In this document: piece after piece, positions 17,096-26,680 of the stretch | Numbering within the stretch: position 1 is the first letter of the stretch | Layout of the letters: the number at the start of each line of letters is the position of its first letter | Origin: Silvibacterium dinghuense | GTDB taxonomy: Bacteria > Acidobacteriota > Terriglobia > Terriglobales > Acidobacteriaceae | DNA length: 64,000 nucleotides | NCBI RefSeq assembly: GCF_004123295.1 | Contig: NZ_SDMK01000002.1 | Span: 1-64,000, forward strand | Direction: 5' to 3' | Notes under the pieces: model-generated | Seen by the model: the letters and a program-made list of their open reading frames with translations, nothing else | Database searches by the model: none | Told to the model about the DNA's origin: nothing | Translations under genes and position numbers: made by a program

Positions 17096-17968
17096 GCCCT
17101 CGTCCATGAGCAAATCTATTGGAAGATGGAGGCGCGTGTGCGCTCTGTCACCGCATGCTGACCTATCGCATGGGGAAATATGCTCTGCGTCAGGAAGATC
17201 TGCTCGTTGCTGATTGTTTCTCCAGATCGCAGATTCCGGCCTAAGCCGCATCCATGCGTGGGAGCGCTACCGTTATATGCATAACGCAGGTGGGGCGCGG
17301 CCCCAGTCGAAAAAACAACGGCTTGCATACGCCATAAGCTGATACATCCTGGCGTGCCAGCATGCAGGATGCGTGCTTCTGGGCAGAATCGGAATGCTCC
17401 CGGGCAGAATGAGGCCATGCATTCATATTCTGTTGACATGCAATCACGATCGCGCTAACGTTCATTCCATTCCCGCAGTACTATTCTGCCGCAGAGCTTC
17501 ATCTCCAAGCTCGGTGGGATTCGACCATTTTGTATCCGTAATCTCGAGTGCCTCGCTGTCCTGGTTTTTCAGCCAGCGAGTTGTCGAAAGGCCATTGCGT
17601 CAGCAGTACGCACGCTCTGGTTGTTTGAGGTTGTCGAGGTCTATCTGAAAGCTGCTTCACGGCAGCGAAATGGTTTTTGGGCGCCTGGCCTGCAGTAGCT
17701 CGGGTGTCGACAGGATACGTGTATCTGGCAACAGTGGGGGCTGCCCCCGGAAGCAGCGGTGTCTTTGCACGTGCGGCGAGTGTGAGCTCGTTCGCGGGAA
17801 AGGCAGGTCTGTCTGAATCAACGTTAAGGCTGAAGTGCAAAGCAGGATTCTGGATGTCGAAGCGACTGCCCGTCGCCAGCGGCACCGGTTGAGCTGTCAC
17901 ACGCCTGTGTATTCCCTATCGCGTGGCGGGACGGCCAGATAGATAAGCACAAGCTGGAGGGAAGTTCG
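17096..17968. other. Long intergenic region before the 17969 receptor
   Basis: About 870 bases without a gene I can support. GGGAGCGCTACC (17249-17260 or nearby) resembles a LacI-family half-palindrome with an AGCGCT core. TTGACA at 17433-17438 is a consensus -35 box with a weak -10 (TAACGT) 17 bases on. A minus-strand open frame at 17499-17900 has a plausible first half but no recognisable domain or ribosome site. The last 20 bases hold the GGAGGG ribosome site of the receptor. Confidence 0.4.
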
Positions 17969-20900
17969 ATGACGCGTTTTGTTGTGAAACAGGCGGGGCG
18001 TAGTGGGCTCCTTCTGTTCTGCGTGTTTTTGACTGCGATGTTGTCGTTTGCTCAGGCAACGAATACGGGTACGATCGTCGGCACCGTGACAGATCCGAGT
18101 GGAGCGGTGGTTCCGGGAGTCACGATCACCATCACTGATATATCGACCGGCGCCAGCCGCTCGACGGACACGAATGGCTCCGGCCAATATGTGCTGGTGA
18201 ATGTCGCGCCGAGTATCTACAACGTTTCAGCAACGAAGAGTGGCTTCGCAAAGGCGGAGATCCTGCGTCAGACCGTGAGCGTCGGCACGCAGGTTACGGC
18301 GAGCTTCAAGCTGGTCCTGGGTGCGGCACAGCAAACAGTGCAGGTGCAGGAGCAAGCCGTTGAAATGCAGACGCTGAACTCGACTGTCGGCAGCACGGTG
18401 ACGCCCGAAGCGATCCAGGCACTGCCCTCGCTGGGCCGCGACGCAACGACCTTCGCGACACTGCAGCCGGGCGTGGGCCCTGACGGCAGTGTCGCCGGCA
18501 CGGTCGTGGACCAGAGCACCTTCCAGCTGGACGGCGGCAACAACACCAACGACATGGACGGCAGCCAGAATGTGTATACGCCGACCTTCGCCGGCAACCC
18601 AACCGGACTTACTGCGATCTCCAGTTCGGCCGGCGTCATGCCGACACCGGCAGACTCGGTCGAGGAGTTCAAGGTCAACACCGCGAACCAGACGGCGGAC
18701 TTCAACAGCTCGGCCGGTGCGCAGGTGGAAATCGTCACCAAACGCGGACGCAACGACTGGCACGGAACGGTCTACGAGTTCTATCTCGATAACAATTTTG
18801 GCGGTAACACCTGGGATAACAACCTCTCCGGTACGCCGATCCCCGGGTATCACTACAACCGCTTCGGCGCTGCCGGCGGCGGCCCGGTCATTGCCAAACC
18901 GATTCTTGGCGGCGAGACGTACTTCTTTGCGAACTACGAAGGCTACCGCTTCCCGGATTCCGCCACCTATGAGCGCGCAGTGCCTTCCGATGCGATGAAG
19001 GAGGGCATCCTCCAGTTCAACGGAACCAGCTATAACCTCAACACACTCGATCCGCGAGGCGTAGGCCTCAATCCCATTGTTTCCGCGATGTGGAACAAGT
19101 ACGAGCCGGAGGGGAACGATGCTTCGTGCGGTGCGATCCTGGGCAGCCGTTGCGATGGCGTGAACGAGATTGGCTACAAAGCGAATGTGAGTCTGCCGGA
19201 AAGCAGCAACTTTCTGGCGACGCGGCTGGACCATGACTTCGGCTCGCGCTGGCACTGGATGTCCAGCTACCGCTATTACGAAGACACACGCGCGACAAAC
19301 AGTCAGGTGGACATCGGCGGCCTGCTGGGTGGCTCGCTGGGGACGCCGACAGCTCTCTCCAACCGACCACAGCGCCCGTGGTACTTCGTAACCCAGCTGA
19401 CGACGGATATCTCGCCCGGCTTCACGAACGACTTCCACTATAGTTTCCTACGCAATTACTGGGCATGGAAGGACTCCAATGCTCCAGCGCAGATTACTGG
19501 CCTTGGCGGCGCTCTGGAGCCGCTGGGGGAGAGCGCGACAGGCGTACTGGCGCCTTACAACGTGGACACGCAGGATATCCGTACCCGCTTCTGGGATGGA
19601 AAGGACAACTTCTTCCGCGACGACCTTACCCTGCTCAAGGGAAACCACCTGATGAGCTTCGGCGCGCAATACCAGCACAACTTTGACTATCATCAGCGCT
19701 CGGATAACGGTGGTGGCATCAACTATACGACTACCTATCAGCTGGGCGATTCGAGTGGCGCGGGTCTGGTCAGCCTTTCGGGTCTCACTTCGGCGGGATA
19801 TCCGACAGGCACGACGGCTGGCCGCGACGCAGCAGCGGTACTGGGCATCGTCACCGATTCGCAGGTGGCCTATACGCGCACCGGCGCCAACCTCACCCTG
19901 AATGCTCCGCTGACTCCGGCTTCGGATAAGTCAACGATTCCTTACTACAACGTCTACTTCTCCGACTCCTGGCACATGAAGCCGAACTTCACGCTGACCT
20001 ACGGCCTGAGCTACGCGATCGAGATGCCGCCCACGGAGGCTACCGGCAAGCAGGTGGCGCTGGTGGATGCGGCCGATGAGCAGATCCAGACCGAAGACTA
20101 CCTAGCACAGCGCAAGGCGCAGGCTCTCGAGGGTGAGGCATACAACCCTGAGGTTGGCTACGCATTGGTGGGCAATGTGGGCAAGGGTTTGAAGTATCCC
20201 TACAACCCGTTCTACGGCGCCTTCAGTCCGCGTGTGGCGGCGGCGTGGAATCCTCACGTAGATACGGACAGCTGGCTGGGCAAGCTGCTGGGCGGCGATG
20301 CGACGGTGATCCGCGGAGGGTACGGCCGGGTCTATGGCCGCCTGAACGGCGTGGATCTGGTGCTGACGCCGCTGCTCGGCACGGGCCTGATTCAGCCGGT
20401 GCAGTGCCGCCTTGCGCTGGCCTCCGGCGCTTGCGGTCCGACAACGCCGACCGACTCGACGGCTTTCCGTATCGGTGTGGACGGCGACACGGCGCCTTTG
20501 CAGGCGGCGACGACAACACTGCCTCAGCCGCTCTATCCGGGCTACAACAATACGTCGGCAGCCGCAGGCGAGGTGCTCGATCCGCACTTCCGTCCGAACG
20601 ACGTCGACTCCTTCGATCTGACCATCCAGCGCCGCCTGACATCGACGACGATGGTCGAGGTCGGTTATATCGGCCGTCTCATCCATCACGAGTATCAGCC
20701 GATCAACCTGAACGCGGTGCCGTACATGATGTCGGCCGGTGGCCAGTCCTTCGAGGCTGCATACGCGGCGATTGAAACCGCCATGGGCTGCGCGACTTCG
20801 GCTGCGAAGTGCGGAGCCAACGGTACACCGACCGTGGCCAACCAGCCTTTCTTTGAAACGGCACTGGCAAGCAGCGGATACTGCACCGGCTACACGAGCT

Positions 20901-21907
20901 GCACGGCCGCGGTTCTGGCGAACGAGTTCTCAAACCTTCAGACCCAGTCGGTCTGGAGCCTGTGGTCGGACCTGGACAGTGCTGGCTTCAGCTTCGGCCG
21001 GACGATGATGAACACGCCGATTGCCGATTCGACAAACGGCTCGAGCGGACAGATCACCGGTGGCGTGGCGGAAAACGCCAGCCTCGGCCATGCCAACTAC
21101 AATGCGGGCTTTATTTCGATCACGACCAACAACTGGCACGGGGTCACGGCCCGCGAAAACCTGACCTACAGCAAGGCGCTGGGCACCGGCGCATTCGTAC
21201 AGGCCACCAGCGAATATACCGCCAACGATCCTTTCAACCTGAACGCGATGTATGGTGTGCAGGGCTACAACCGCAAGTACATTTATAACCAGTTCGTGGT
21301 GTGGGACCTGCCCTGGTACAAGGACCAGCATGGGCTGATTGGCCGCGCGGCCGGCGGCTGGACCCTCGCTCCGATCTTCACCGCCGGTAGCGGCGCTCCA
21401 CTCTACTGCAACACGCAGACGGATGCGCAGGGCTGGGGCTCCGGTGACGGCGTGAACTTCTACGATAACGAGCAGTGCGTCTTCACCAGCAAGTACACCG
21501 GCGGCAACTCTTCGCACTACGGCATCACCGGAGGCACCGATCCATATGGCAATTCGGTGGGCACGGCTGTGGCCGGCACTGGTAGCGCGGCGGTGAACAT
21601 GTTCAAGAACCCGGTGGCGGTGTGGCAGCAGGTGCGTGCGCCCATCCTCGGCATCGACACCAAAAACCCGGGCCTGGGTCCGATCGTGGGCCTGCCCTAC
21701 TGGAACATGGATATGAGCATCTCGAAGACGGTAAGGATCGCCGAAAAGGCGACCTTCCAGTTCACCACGGTGATGACGAATATCCTCAACCACAACGTGT
21801 TTGGCGATACGACGCTGGCTCTCTACGAGCCTTCTGCCTGGGGCGTGCTGAATGCCCAGGGCAATGTGCCGAGAAAGATCCAACTCGGTGCGCGTTTCAG
21901 CTATTAA
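17969..21907 (+). CDS. Oar-like TonB-dependent receptor (largest, 1,312 aa)
   Basis: The start ATG follows GGAGGGAAGTTCG, a good ribosome site. Domains in order: signal peptide (about 1-28, ending LSFAQA), regulatory-like domain (about 33-120, TGTIVGTVTDPSGAVVPGVT), plug (about 135-300, with LPSLGRDATTFATLQPGV, FQLDGGNNTNDMDGS and NDWHGTVYEFYLDNNFGGN), then a very long barrel ending in GARFSY. It is about 100 residues longer than its neighbours, partly from Cys-containing extracellular loops (for example ATSAAKCGANG and CTGYTSCTAA). A terminator follows at 21927, so the M28 peptidase is a separate or read-through unit. Substrate unknown; the neighbour suggests peptides. Confidence 0.94.
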   Translation: MTRFVVKQAGRSGLLLFCVFLTAMLSFAQATNTGTIVGTVTDPSGAVVPGVTITITDISTGASRSTDTNGSGQYVLVNVAPSIYNVSATKSGFAKAEILRQTVSVGTQVTASFKLVLGAAQQTVQVQEQAVEMQTLNSTVGSTVTPEAIQALPSLGRDATTFATLQPGVGPDGSVAGTVVDQSTFQLDGGNNTNDMDGSQNVYTPTFAGNPTGLTAISSSAGVMPTPADSVEEFKVNTANQTADFNSSAGAQVEIVTKRGRNDWHGTVYEFYLDNNFGGNTWDNNLSGTPIPGYHYNRFGAAGGGPVIAKPILGGETYFFANYEGYRFPDSATYERAVPSDAMKEGILQFNGTSYNLNTLDPRGVGLNPIVSAMWNKYEPEGNDASCGAILGSRCDGVNEIGYKANVSLPESSNFLATRLDHDFGSRWHWMSSYRYYEDTRATNSQVDIGGLLGGSLGTPTALSNRPQRPWYFVTQLTTDISPGFTNDFHYSFLRNYWAWKDSNAPAQITGLGGALEPLGESATGVLAPYNVDTQDIRTRFWDGKDNFFRDDLTLLKGNHLMSFGAQYQHNFDYHQRSDNGGGINYTTTYQLGDSSGAGLVSLSGLTSAGYPTGTTAGRDAAAVLGIVTDSQVAYTRTGANLTLNAPLTPASDKSTIPYYNVYFSDSWHMKPNFTLTYGLSYAIEMPPTEATGKQVALVDAADEQIQTEDYLAQRKAQALEGEAYNPEVGYALVGNVGKGLKYPYNPFYGAFSPRVAAAWNPHVDTDSWLGKLLGGDATVIRGGYGRVYGRLNGVDLVLTPLLGTGLIQPVQCRLALASGACGPTTPTDSTAFRIGVDGDTAPLQAATTTLPQPLYPGYNNTSAAAGEVLDPHFRPNDVDSFDLTIQRRLTSTTMVEVGYIGRLIHHEYQPINLNAVPYMMSAGGQSFEAAYAAIETAMGCATSAAKCGANGTPTVANQPFFETALASSGYCTGYTSCTAAVLANEFSNLQTQSVWSLWSDLDSAGFSFGRTMMNTPIADSTNGSSGQITGGVAENASLGHANYNAGFISITTNNWHGVTARENLTYSKALGTGAFVQATSEYTANDPFNLNAMYGVQGYNRKYIYNQFVVWDLPWYKDQHGLIGRAAGGWTLAPIFTAGSGAPLYCNTQTDAQGWGSGDGVNFYDNEQCVFTSKYTGGNSSHYGITGGTDPYGNSVGTAVAGTGSAAVNMFKNPVAVWQQVRAPILGIDTKNPGLGPIVGLPYWNMDMSISKTVRIAEKATFQFTTVMTNILNHNVFGDTTLALYEPSAWGVLNAQGNVPRKIQLGARFSY

Positions 21908-21926
21908 CCCTCACCGCTGGCAGGGG

Positions 21927-21955
21927 AAGGGCCGGAGCGAAAGCTTCGGCCCTTT
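21927..21955 (+). terminator. Intrinsic terminator-like hairpin after the 17969 receptor
   Basis: AAGGGCCGGAGC (21927-21938) pairs with GCTTCGGCCCTT (21943-21954) around GAAA, with one G-T pair, and is followed by only a short T run. It lies 20 bases after the receptor stop. Termination may be partial. Confidence 0.6.
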
Positions 21956-22049
21956 GCTCCGTCTCCGTTAGAATGCGTTTGATCCATTGGGGGCTGCGCA
22001 TCGGCCTTCACATCTTCTGTCGCAATTCACCTGGAGAGGTTTGTCGCAT

Positions 22050-24290
22050 ATGCGTGTTGTTGTGGCCGCAGCCTGCCTGGCTGCTCTTACCGCTCATGCC
22101 GTGGATACAGGAAAGTCCCTGCGTGGCTATACCCCGGCTGACTCGGCGACCGAGGTGCAGTGGGAACAGAAATTCCGCGCGATTCCCGAGCCGGACAACA
22201 TTCGCGAGAACATGCGCCGGCTTTCTGCGCGTCCGCACCACGTCGGCTCGCCCTATGACAAGGACAATGCCGAGTGGCTGCTGGCGCAGTTGAAGTCCTA
22301 TGGCCTCGATGCGAAGATCGAGACCTTCTCGGCGCTGTTTCCCACACCGAAGTTTCGGTCATTGGAGCTGTTAGGGCCACAGACTTTCAAGGCGACGCTC
22401 GAAGAGCCAACGCTCAAAGAGGATCCGACTTCGGGACAGAAGAGCGAGCAGCTGCCGACCTACAATGCCTACTCAACCGATGGTGATGTGACAGCTCCGC
22501 TGGTGTATGTGAACTATGGTCGGCCGGAGGATTACGAAGAACTCGAGCGCATGGGCGTATCGGTGAAGGGCGCGATCGTGCTGGCGCGTTATGGCGCGAG
22601 CTGGCGCGGCATCAAGCCAAAGGTGGCGGCCGAACATGGCGCTGTCGGCTGCCTGATCTACTCCGATCCTAAGGATGACGGTTACTTCAACGGTGATACC
22701 TATCCCGAAGGCCCGTCGCGGCCGGACGAGGGCGTACAGCGTGGCAGCGTGATGGATATGCCGGTGTATCCGGGCGATCCGCAGACCCCGGGCGTAGGTG
22801 CGGTGGAAGGCGCGAAGCTGATTCCGCTTGATCAGGTGAAAACCATCACCAAGATTCCGGTGATGCCGATCTCCTACGCGGATGCGACGCCGTTTCTCAA
22901 GTCGCTGGGCGGGCAGGTGGTGCCGGAGGCGTGGCGCGGTGGCCTGCCGTTCACCTATCACGTGGGGCCGAGCACGGTGAAGGCCCACCTGGTGCTGAAG
23001 TTCAACTGGGACCGCGCGCCGCTGCGCGATGTGGTAGCCACGATTCGGGGAGCGAAGTATCCGGATGAGTGGGTGATTCGCGGCAATCATCACGACGGCT
23101 GGGTGAATGGGGCGGAAGACCCTATCTCAGGCGCGAGCCCGGAGCTCGAAGAGGCTCGGTCGCTCGGTGAGCTGCTGAAGCAGGGGTGGAAGCCGGATCG
23201 CACCATCATCTACTGCTTCTGGGATGGTGAGGAGCCCGCTCTGCTCGGTTCAACCGAATGGGTGGAGACGCATGCGGAGGAACTGAAGAAGCATGCGGTA
23301 GCGTACTTCAACACCGACGGCAATGGTCGCGGATATTTCGGCGCTGAAGGGTCGCACACTCTTGAGAACTTCGTGAACGACGTGGCCAAGGACATCACCG
23401 ATCCGGAGACTGGGATGTCGGTGTGGAAGCGTGTCCGGTTGGTGGATCTTTCGCGTGCAGATGCGGATAGGAAGAAAGAGATTCGTTCGCGTGCAGATCT
23501 GCGGATTCCAGCGCTAGGTTCGGGATCGGACTACTCGGCCTTTATTGATCACCTGGGGATTGCCAGCGTGAACGTCGGCTACGGCGGTGAAGATACCGGC
23601 GGGCAGTATCACTCCATCTACGACGATTTTTACTGGTACACGCATTTCTCGGATACGAACTTTGTCTACGGCAAGGCGCTGGCGCAGACAGTCGGCACAA
23701 TGGTGCTGCGCATGGCCGATGCCGATACGCTGCCGTTCGAGTTCGGCGATTTCGCTGACACCATCCACATGTATGTGGACCAGCTGCAGGCGTTGGCCAA
23801 GAGCGAGCGCGAGAAAGCGAAGGAGCAGGATGAGGAGATTCGCGAGGGCGTGTATAAGGCGCTCTACGATCCGAAGAAGACAATGGTGCCGCCCTCCATC
23901 GAGCCGATCCCGCCTTTCCTGAACTTCGCGCCACTGGAGCAGGCATCGGAAGATCTGAGCGATGCGGCCAAGAAGTTCGACAAGGCGTATGCCGTAGCTG
24001 GGGGCGTCGCTCCTGCCGGGCTGAACGCCGAGCTGATCGAGAGTGAGCGTGATTTGACTGATGAGCAAGGGCTGCCCAACCGGCCCTGGTTCAAGCACCT
24101 CATCTACGCGCCTGGGCTTTACACCGGCTACGGGGTGAAGACGATTCCGGGCGTGCGCGAGGCCATCGAGCACAAGGACTGGACGGTGGCGCAGGAGCAG
24201 ATTGGCCTGGTCTCGGCGGCGCTGGAGCGTGAGGTGGAGTTGTTGAAGAGGGCGGCAGCGGCGCTGCCGTCTCCGAAGGAAGGCGAGTAG
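22050..24290 (+). CDS. Secreted M28-family metallopeptidase, glutamate carboxypeptidase II-like
   Basis: The ATG at 22050 is chosen over longer frames because GGAGAGG precedes it and it gives a signal peptide (MRVVVAAACLAALTAHA). The 746-residue protein has the PSMA/NAALADase layout: protease domain split by a PA domain (about 140-300, with VSVKGAIVLARYGASWRG), then the di-zinc catalytic core RGNHHDGWVNGAEDPISG (His and bridging Asp), WDGEEPALLGSTEW (catalytic Glu pair), FNTDGNGRG (Asp) and GGQYHSIYDDFYWY (His), then a C-terminal helical TfR-dimer-like domain. All expected ligands are present. Members cleave C-terminal glutamate or other residues from peptides. It is probably periplasmic or extracellular and may feed the receptor upstream. 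Confidence 0.93.
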   Translation: MRVVVAAACLAALTAHAVDTGKSLRGYTPADSATEVQWEQKFRAIPEPDNIRENMRRLSARPHHVGSPYDKDNAEWLLAQLKSYGLDAKIETFSALFPTPKFRSLELLGPQTFKATLEEPTLKEDPTSGQKSEQLPTYNAYSTDGDVTAPLVYVNYGRPEDYEELERMGVSVKGAIVLARYGASWRGIKPKVAAEHGAVGCLIYSDPKDDGYFNGDTYPEGPSRPDEGVQRGSVMDMPVYPGDPQTPGVGAVEGAKLIPLDQVKTITKIPVMPISYADATPFLKSLGGQVVPEAWRGGLPFTYHVGPSTVKAHLVLKFNWDRAPLRDVVATIRGAKYPDEWVIRGNHHDGWVNGAEDPISGASPELEEARSLGELLKQGWKPDRTIIYCFWDGEEPALLGSTEWVETHAEELKKHAVAYFNTDGNGRGYFGAEGSHTLENFVNDVAKDITDPETGMSVWKRVRLVDLSRADADRKKEIRSRADLRIPALGSGSDYSAFIDHLGIASVNVGYGGEDTGGQYHSIYDDFYWYTHFSDTNFVYGKALAQTVGTMVLRMADADTLPFEFGDFADTIHMYVDQLQALAKSEREKAKEQDEEIREGVYKALYDPKKTMVPPSIEPIPPFLNFAPLEQASEDLSDAAKKFDKAYAVAGGVAPAGLNAELIESERDLTDEQGLPNRPWFKHLIYAPGLYTGYGVKTIPGVREAIEHKDWTVAQEQIGLVSAALEREVELLKRAAAALPSPKEGE

Positions 24291-24318
24291 TCACGCTGTA
24301 CGCAGAGGGAAGCATCGC

Positions 24319-24348
24319 GCAGGGCGGCCAAGGCCGCCCTGCTTTTTT
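24319..24348 (+). terminator. Strong intrinsic terminator after the M28 peptidase
   Basis: GCAGGGCGGCC (24319-24329) and GGCCGCCCTGC (24332-24342) form a perfect 11-base-pair stem with a two-base AA loop, followed by TTTTTT. It begins 28 bases after the M28 stop codon. Confidence 0.93.
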
Positions 24349-24519
24349 ATGGAAGACACGGGGCAGTCGATGAGGAATATGTGGCTGGTTGCACGAGAAG
24401 ACGCCGTAGTATGGACCAGCGCCACCCTTCCGGAGTGAGCGAGAAATTCTTGGTACCAGAACGGCAAACGGACGGAGTCGCCCCTTCTCACATACTTCGA
24501 CTCCGTCTTCAGCAATTAC

Positions 24520-24752
24520 TCAATTTAACTCTAAGCTCTGACTGTCAAGTGAAGCCTGGACAGTCAGTTTGATGGGCTTGGCTAGAACTATCCTTCTGAC
24601 TGGTATGGAAAGACGAGGCCCTTCAACTGCCAGCAGGCTGATTTCTCTGTTATCCCCAGTTGGAGCGAACAGCAGAACACGGTCTCCATCGGCACCATTG
24701 AGAAAGGGCCATGGGTCAGGGCAATCTGCCTCGTGAAGTCCAGATCGCCTGT
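24520..24752 (-). pseudogene. Possible C-terminal remnant of an unidentified gene
   Basis: The minus strand has an open stretch that ends at a TGA (24520-24522) and reads ADGDRVLLFAPTGDNREIS followed by LLAVEGPRLSIPVRRIVLA. It looks protein-like in composition and ends with LTVQASLDSQS near the stop. No start codon with a ribosome site and no family that I recognise. It lies between a strong terminator and the beta-helix gene, so it could be the tail of a lost gene. Confidence 0.25.
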
Positions 24753-24794
24753 AAGCTCATGTGGTGAGTCCTATCCACCGAAAACACAATAACC

Positions 24795-24830
24795 ACGGCG
24801 CGAAGAGAGCTAGCACGCTCTCCGCGCCGT
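24795..24830 (+). other. Long GC-rich hairpin just before the beta-helix gene
   Basis: ACGGCGCG (24795-24802) pairs with CGCGCCGT (24823-24830), and GAGAGC with GCTCTC inside it, with a two-base bulge. A short T-rich stretch (ACTCTTTTC) follows. It ends 14 bases before the ATG at 24845, so it is either a terminator for upstream transcription or a 5'-leader structure that could limit translation. Confidence 0.6.
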
Positions 24831-24844
24831 ACTCTTTTCTGCCT

Positions 24845-26368
24845 ATGCTTTCTTTTATGCGAACTCACCCCCTGGCCGTTGCTCTGTTTTTCGCTGCGAT
24901 GGCACTGCCGGCACACGCCACGTCATTTTATGTAGATGCTGTGCACGGTGACGATCATGCCTCCGGATCGCGTTTACATCCGTGGAGATCGCTGGATAAG
25001 GTGAATCAACATGCTTATCTGCCTGGAGACTGCATCCTTCTGCATGCCGAGTCGCGGTGGCAGGGACAGCTTCATATTACAAACTCCGGATCGGAAGGCT
25101 TGCCCATTCGTATCGATCGTTATGGGCAAGGCTCATGGCCGCGCATCGATGGAGCAGGTCTCGCGCGGGAAGCTGTGAGCCTCATCAATGTCTCCTATAT
25201 GGAGGTGCGCCATCTCGAAATTACGAATCACACGGCACAGCCGGCTCTTCTGCGTGGAGTCCTGGTTGCAGCGATTGATAGCGGGACGGTGCGCCATATC
25301 GTGCTCTCGGATTTATATCTTCACGACATCTCTGGTACGGAGAAGAAGAAAGACTCCGGAGGCATCATATTCCAGACCTCAGGCAGTCATATTCCGAGCC
25401 GGTTCGACGACTTGCGCATAGAACGCAATCTGCTCTGGAAGGTCGATCGTTCGGCCATTGCCGGCCTAAGCGATGAAGCCGACCGCACGCGTTGGTTTCC
25501 CAGCCTTCACGTCGTTATCCGTGACAATGTCGCCGACGATATCGGAGGCGATGGCATTGTTCCCTGGGCTACGGATGGAGCGCTGCTCGAGCACAACATC
25601 GTGTGGCATGCGAATCAGCGCGCGGAAAGTTACAACGCGGCTATCTGGCCCTGGAGTACCGATAACACGACTCTGCGCTGGAATGAGGCAGCATGGACGC
25701 ATTCCACGCTCGACGGCGAAGGCTTTGATTCCGACTACAACTCGCGCAACACGCAGTTTTTTCAGAACTACAGCCATGACAACGACGGTGGCTTTATGCT
25801 GCTCTGTACTCCGGTGCGCCGCGATGTTCGCAAGAACTTCGGCAACTCCGGAACGGTAGTTGCTTATAACATCAGCCGCAACGATCACAGCCGCACCTTT
25901 CATTTGAGCGGTGCAGATAGCGTGACAATCCATCACAATGCCATTTACACCGCGCAGGGCGAGGATGTGCAGCTCCTCCTCGTAAGCGACTGGGATGGAT
26001 GGTCAAACGATGCGCGCCTTGCCTTCAATCTCTTCGATGTGCAGGGAGCCGGCCGCTATGGTCATGGAGCCGAAAGGCACTCAGACGGTACGTTCTCTCT
26101 TGCTCCGGGCTGGGGTGGCGCTACAGAAATTCAATTCCAATGCAACCACTATGTGGGTAGACAGATCGATGCACCGCAGGACTCCTGCTCTCCTGATGAT
26201 CAGGCTAAGGCCGTAAAGCCTCTCGACTGGAGTATGCTTCCACCTGAGCCCACCTTTAACCCACGCAACCCAACGGGGCTTCCGGTTTTTCTTTCTGCAC
26301 ATCGCAAGTGGATGTATCGCCTTTTTTCGCTGCAGTTTTCTGCAAATATCAAGCTTTATCGTCCGTAA
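24845..26368 (+). CDS. Secreted right-handed beta-helix protein
   Basis: I place the start at ATG 24845 (or 24857) because it gives a normal signal peptide (FMRTHPLAVALFFAAMALPAHA) and because the longer frame from 24761 runs through the hairpin. The mature protein of about 480 residues opens with TSFYVDAVHGDDHASGS and LHPWRSLDKVNQ, a pattern found at the start of many secreted parallel beta-helix proteins. It is followed by repeated short strands with V-x-N/D turns (about 100-400). Such folds include polysaccharide lyases and other carbohydrate-active proteins. No catalytic triad can be assigned by eye, so the function stays open. There is no clear Shine-Dalgarno. Confidence 0.75.
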   Translation: MLSFMRTHPLAVALFFAAMALPAHATSFYVDAVHGDDHASGSRLHPWRSLDKVNQHAYLPGDCILLHAESRWQGQLHITNSGSEGLPIRIDRYGQGSWPRIDGAGLAREAVSLINVSYMEVRHLEITNHTAQPALLRGVLVAAIDSGTVRHIVLSDLYLHDISGTEKKKDSGGIIFQTSGSHIPSRFDDLRIERNLLWKVDRSAIAGLSDEADRTRWFPSLHVVIRDNVADDIGGDGIVPWATDGALLEHNIVWHANQRAESYNAAIWPWSTDNTTLRWNEAAWTHSTLDGEGFDSDYNSRNTQFFQNYSHDNDGGFMLLCTPVRRDVRKNFGNSGTVVAYNISRNDHSRTFHLSGADSVTIHHNAIYTAQGEDVQLLLVSDWDGWSNDARLAFNLFDVQGAGRYGHGAERHSDGTFSLAPGWGGATEIQFQCNHYVGRQIDAPQDSCSPDDQAKAVKPLDWSMLPPEPTFNPRNPTGLPVFLSAHRKWMYRLFSLQFSANIKLYRP

Positions 26369-26680
26369 ATATGAGCTCCTTCTGAATGCCGAGATGCTGA
26401 GTCGGGCTTAACCAGCTGAGCACGATTTCTAGAGCTTGTCACCGTCAGATGGATTCTCACCTCCTCCGATCTCGCTTCCGGCCTGGAATCTGTGTCGTCC
26501 CATTGCAGTGGGGCCTTACTGATGCGAAGGCCAAGAAGACCATGCAGATACACGAGAACCACGGTGTCGCCTGCTCATCATGCGGTTTTATTGAAATTGA
26601 GAGAATAAGACTTGATCGTTATGGTTATTTTCGATCATATTGAAAGACGTATCACGCATAATTGAAGGTGAGCACTTTAA
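26369..26680. other. Intergenic region upstream of the mannoside operon
   Basis: About 310 bases without a supported gene; a 64-codon open frame at 26449-26643 has no recognisable features. The last 70 bases are AT-rich and hold the inverted repeats described separately at 26613-26645. I see no strong terminator for the beta-helix gene. Confidence 0.5.
26613..26645. promoter_or_regulatory. Candidate operator of the mannoside operon
   Basis: TTTCGATCATATTGAAA (26629-26645) is an imperfect palindrome with TTTC/GAAA ends, similar to the TTTCGNNNNCGAAA-like sites of DeoR-family repressors. TGATCG at 26613-26618 and CGATCA at 26632-26637 form a second inverted pair. It lies 36 bases before the first gene of the operon, and a DeoR-family gene closes the locus. 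The pairing of regulator and site is inferred. Confidence 0.42.

Noticed and set aside
17517-17530. GGGATTCGACC, resembling a reversed tRNA T-arm
   Set aside because: The loop is altered and flanking stems do not pair; chance resemblance.
17499-17900. 133-codon open frame on the minus strand
   Set aside because: No ribosome site and no recognisable domain; the second half has no protein-like pattern. Kept only as a note in the intergenic entry.
18227-19438. 403-codon minus-strand frame inside the 17969 receptor
   Set aside because: Arg/Val-rich shadow of GC-rich receptor codons on the other strand.
24761-24844. Upstream start for the beta-helix gene
   Set aside because: The extra 28 codons run through a stable hairpin and would displace the signal peptide from the N-terminus.
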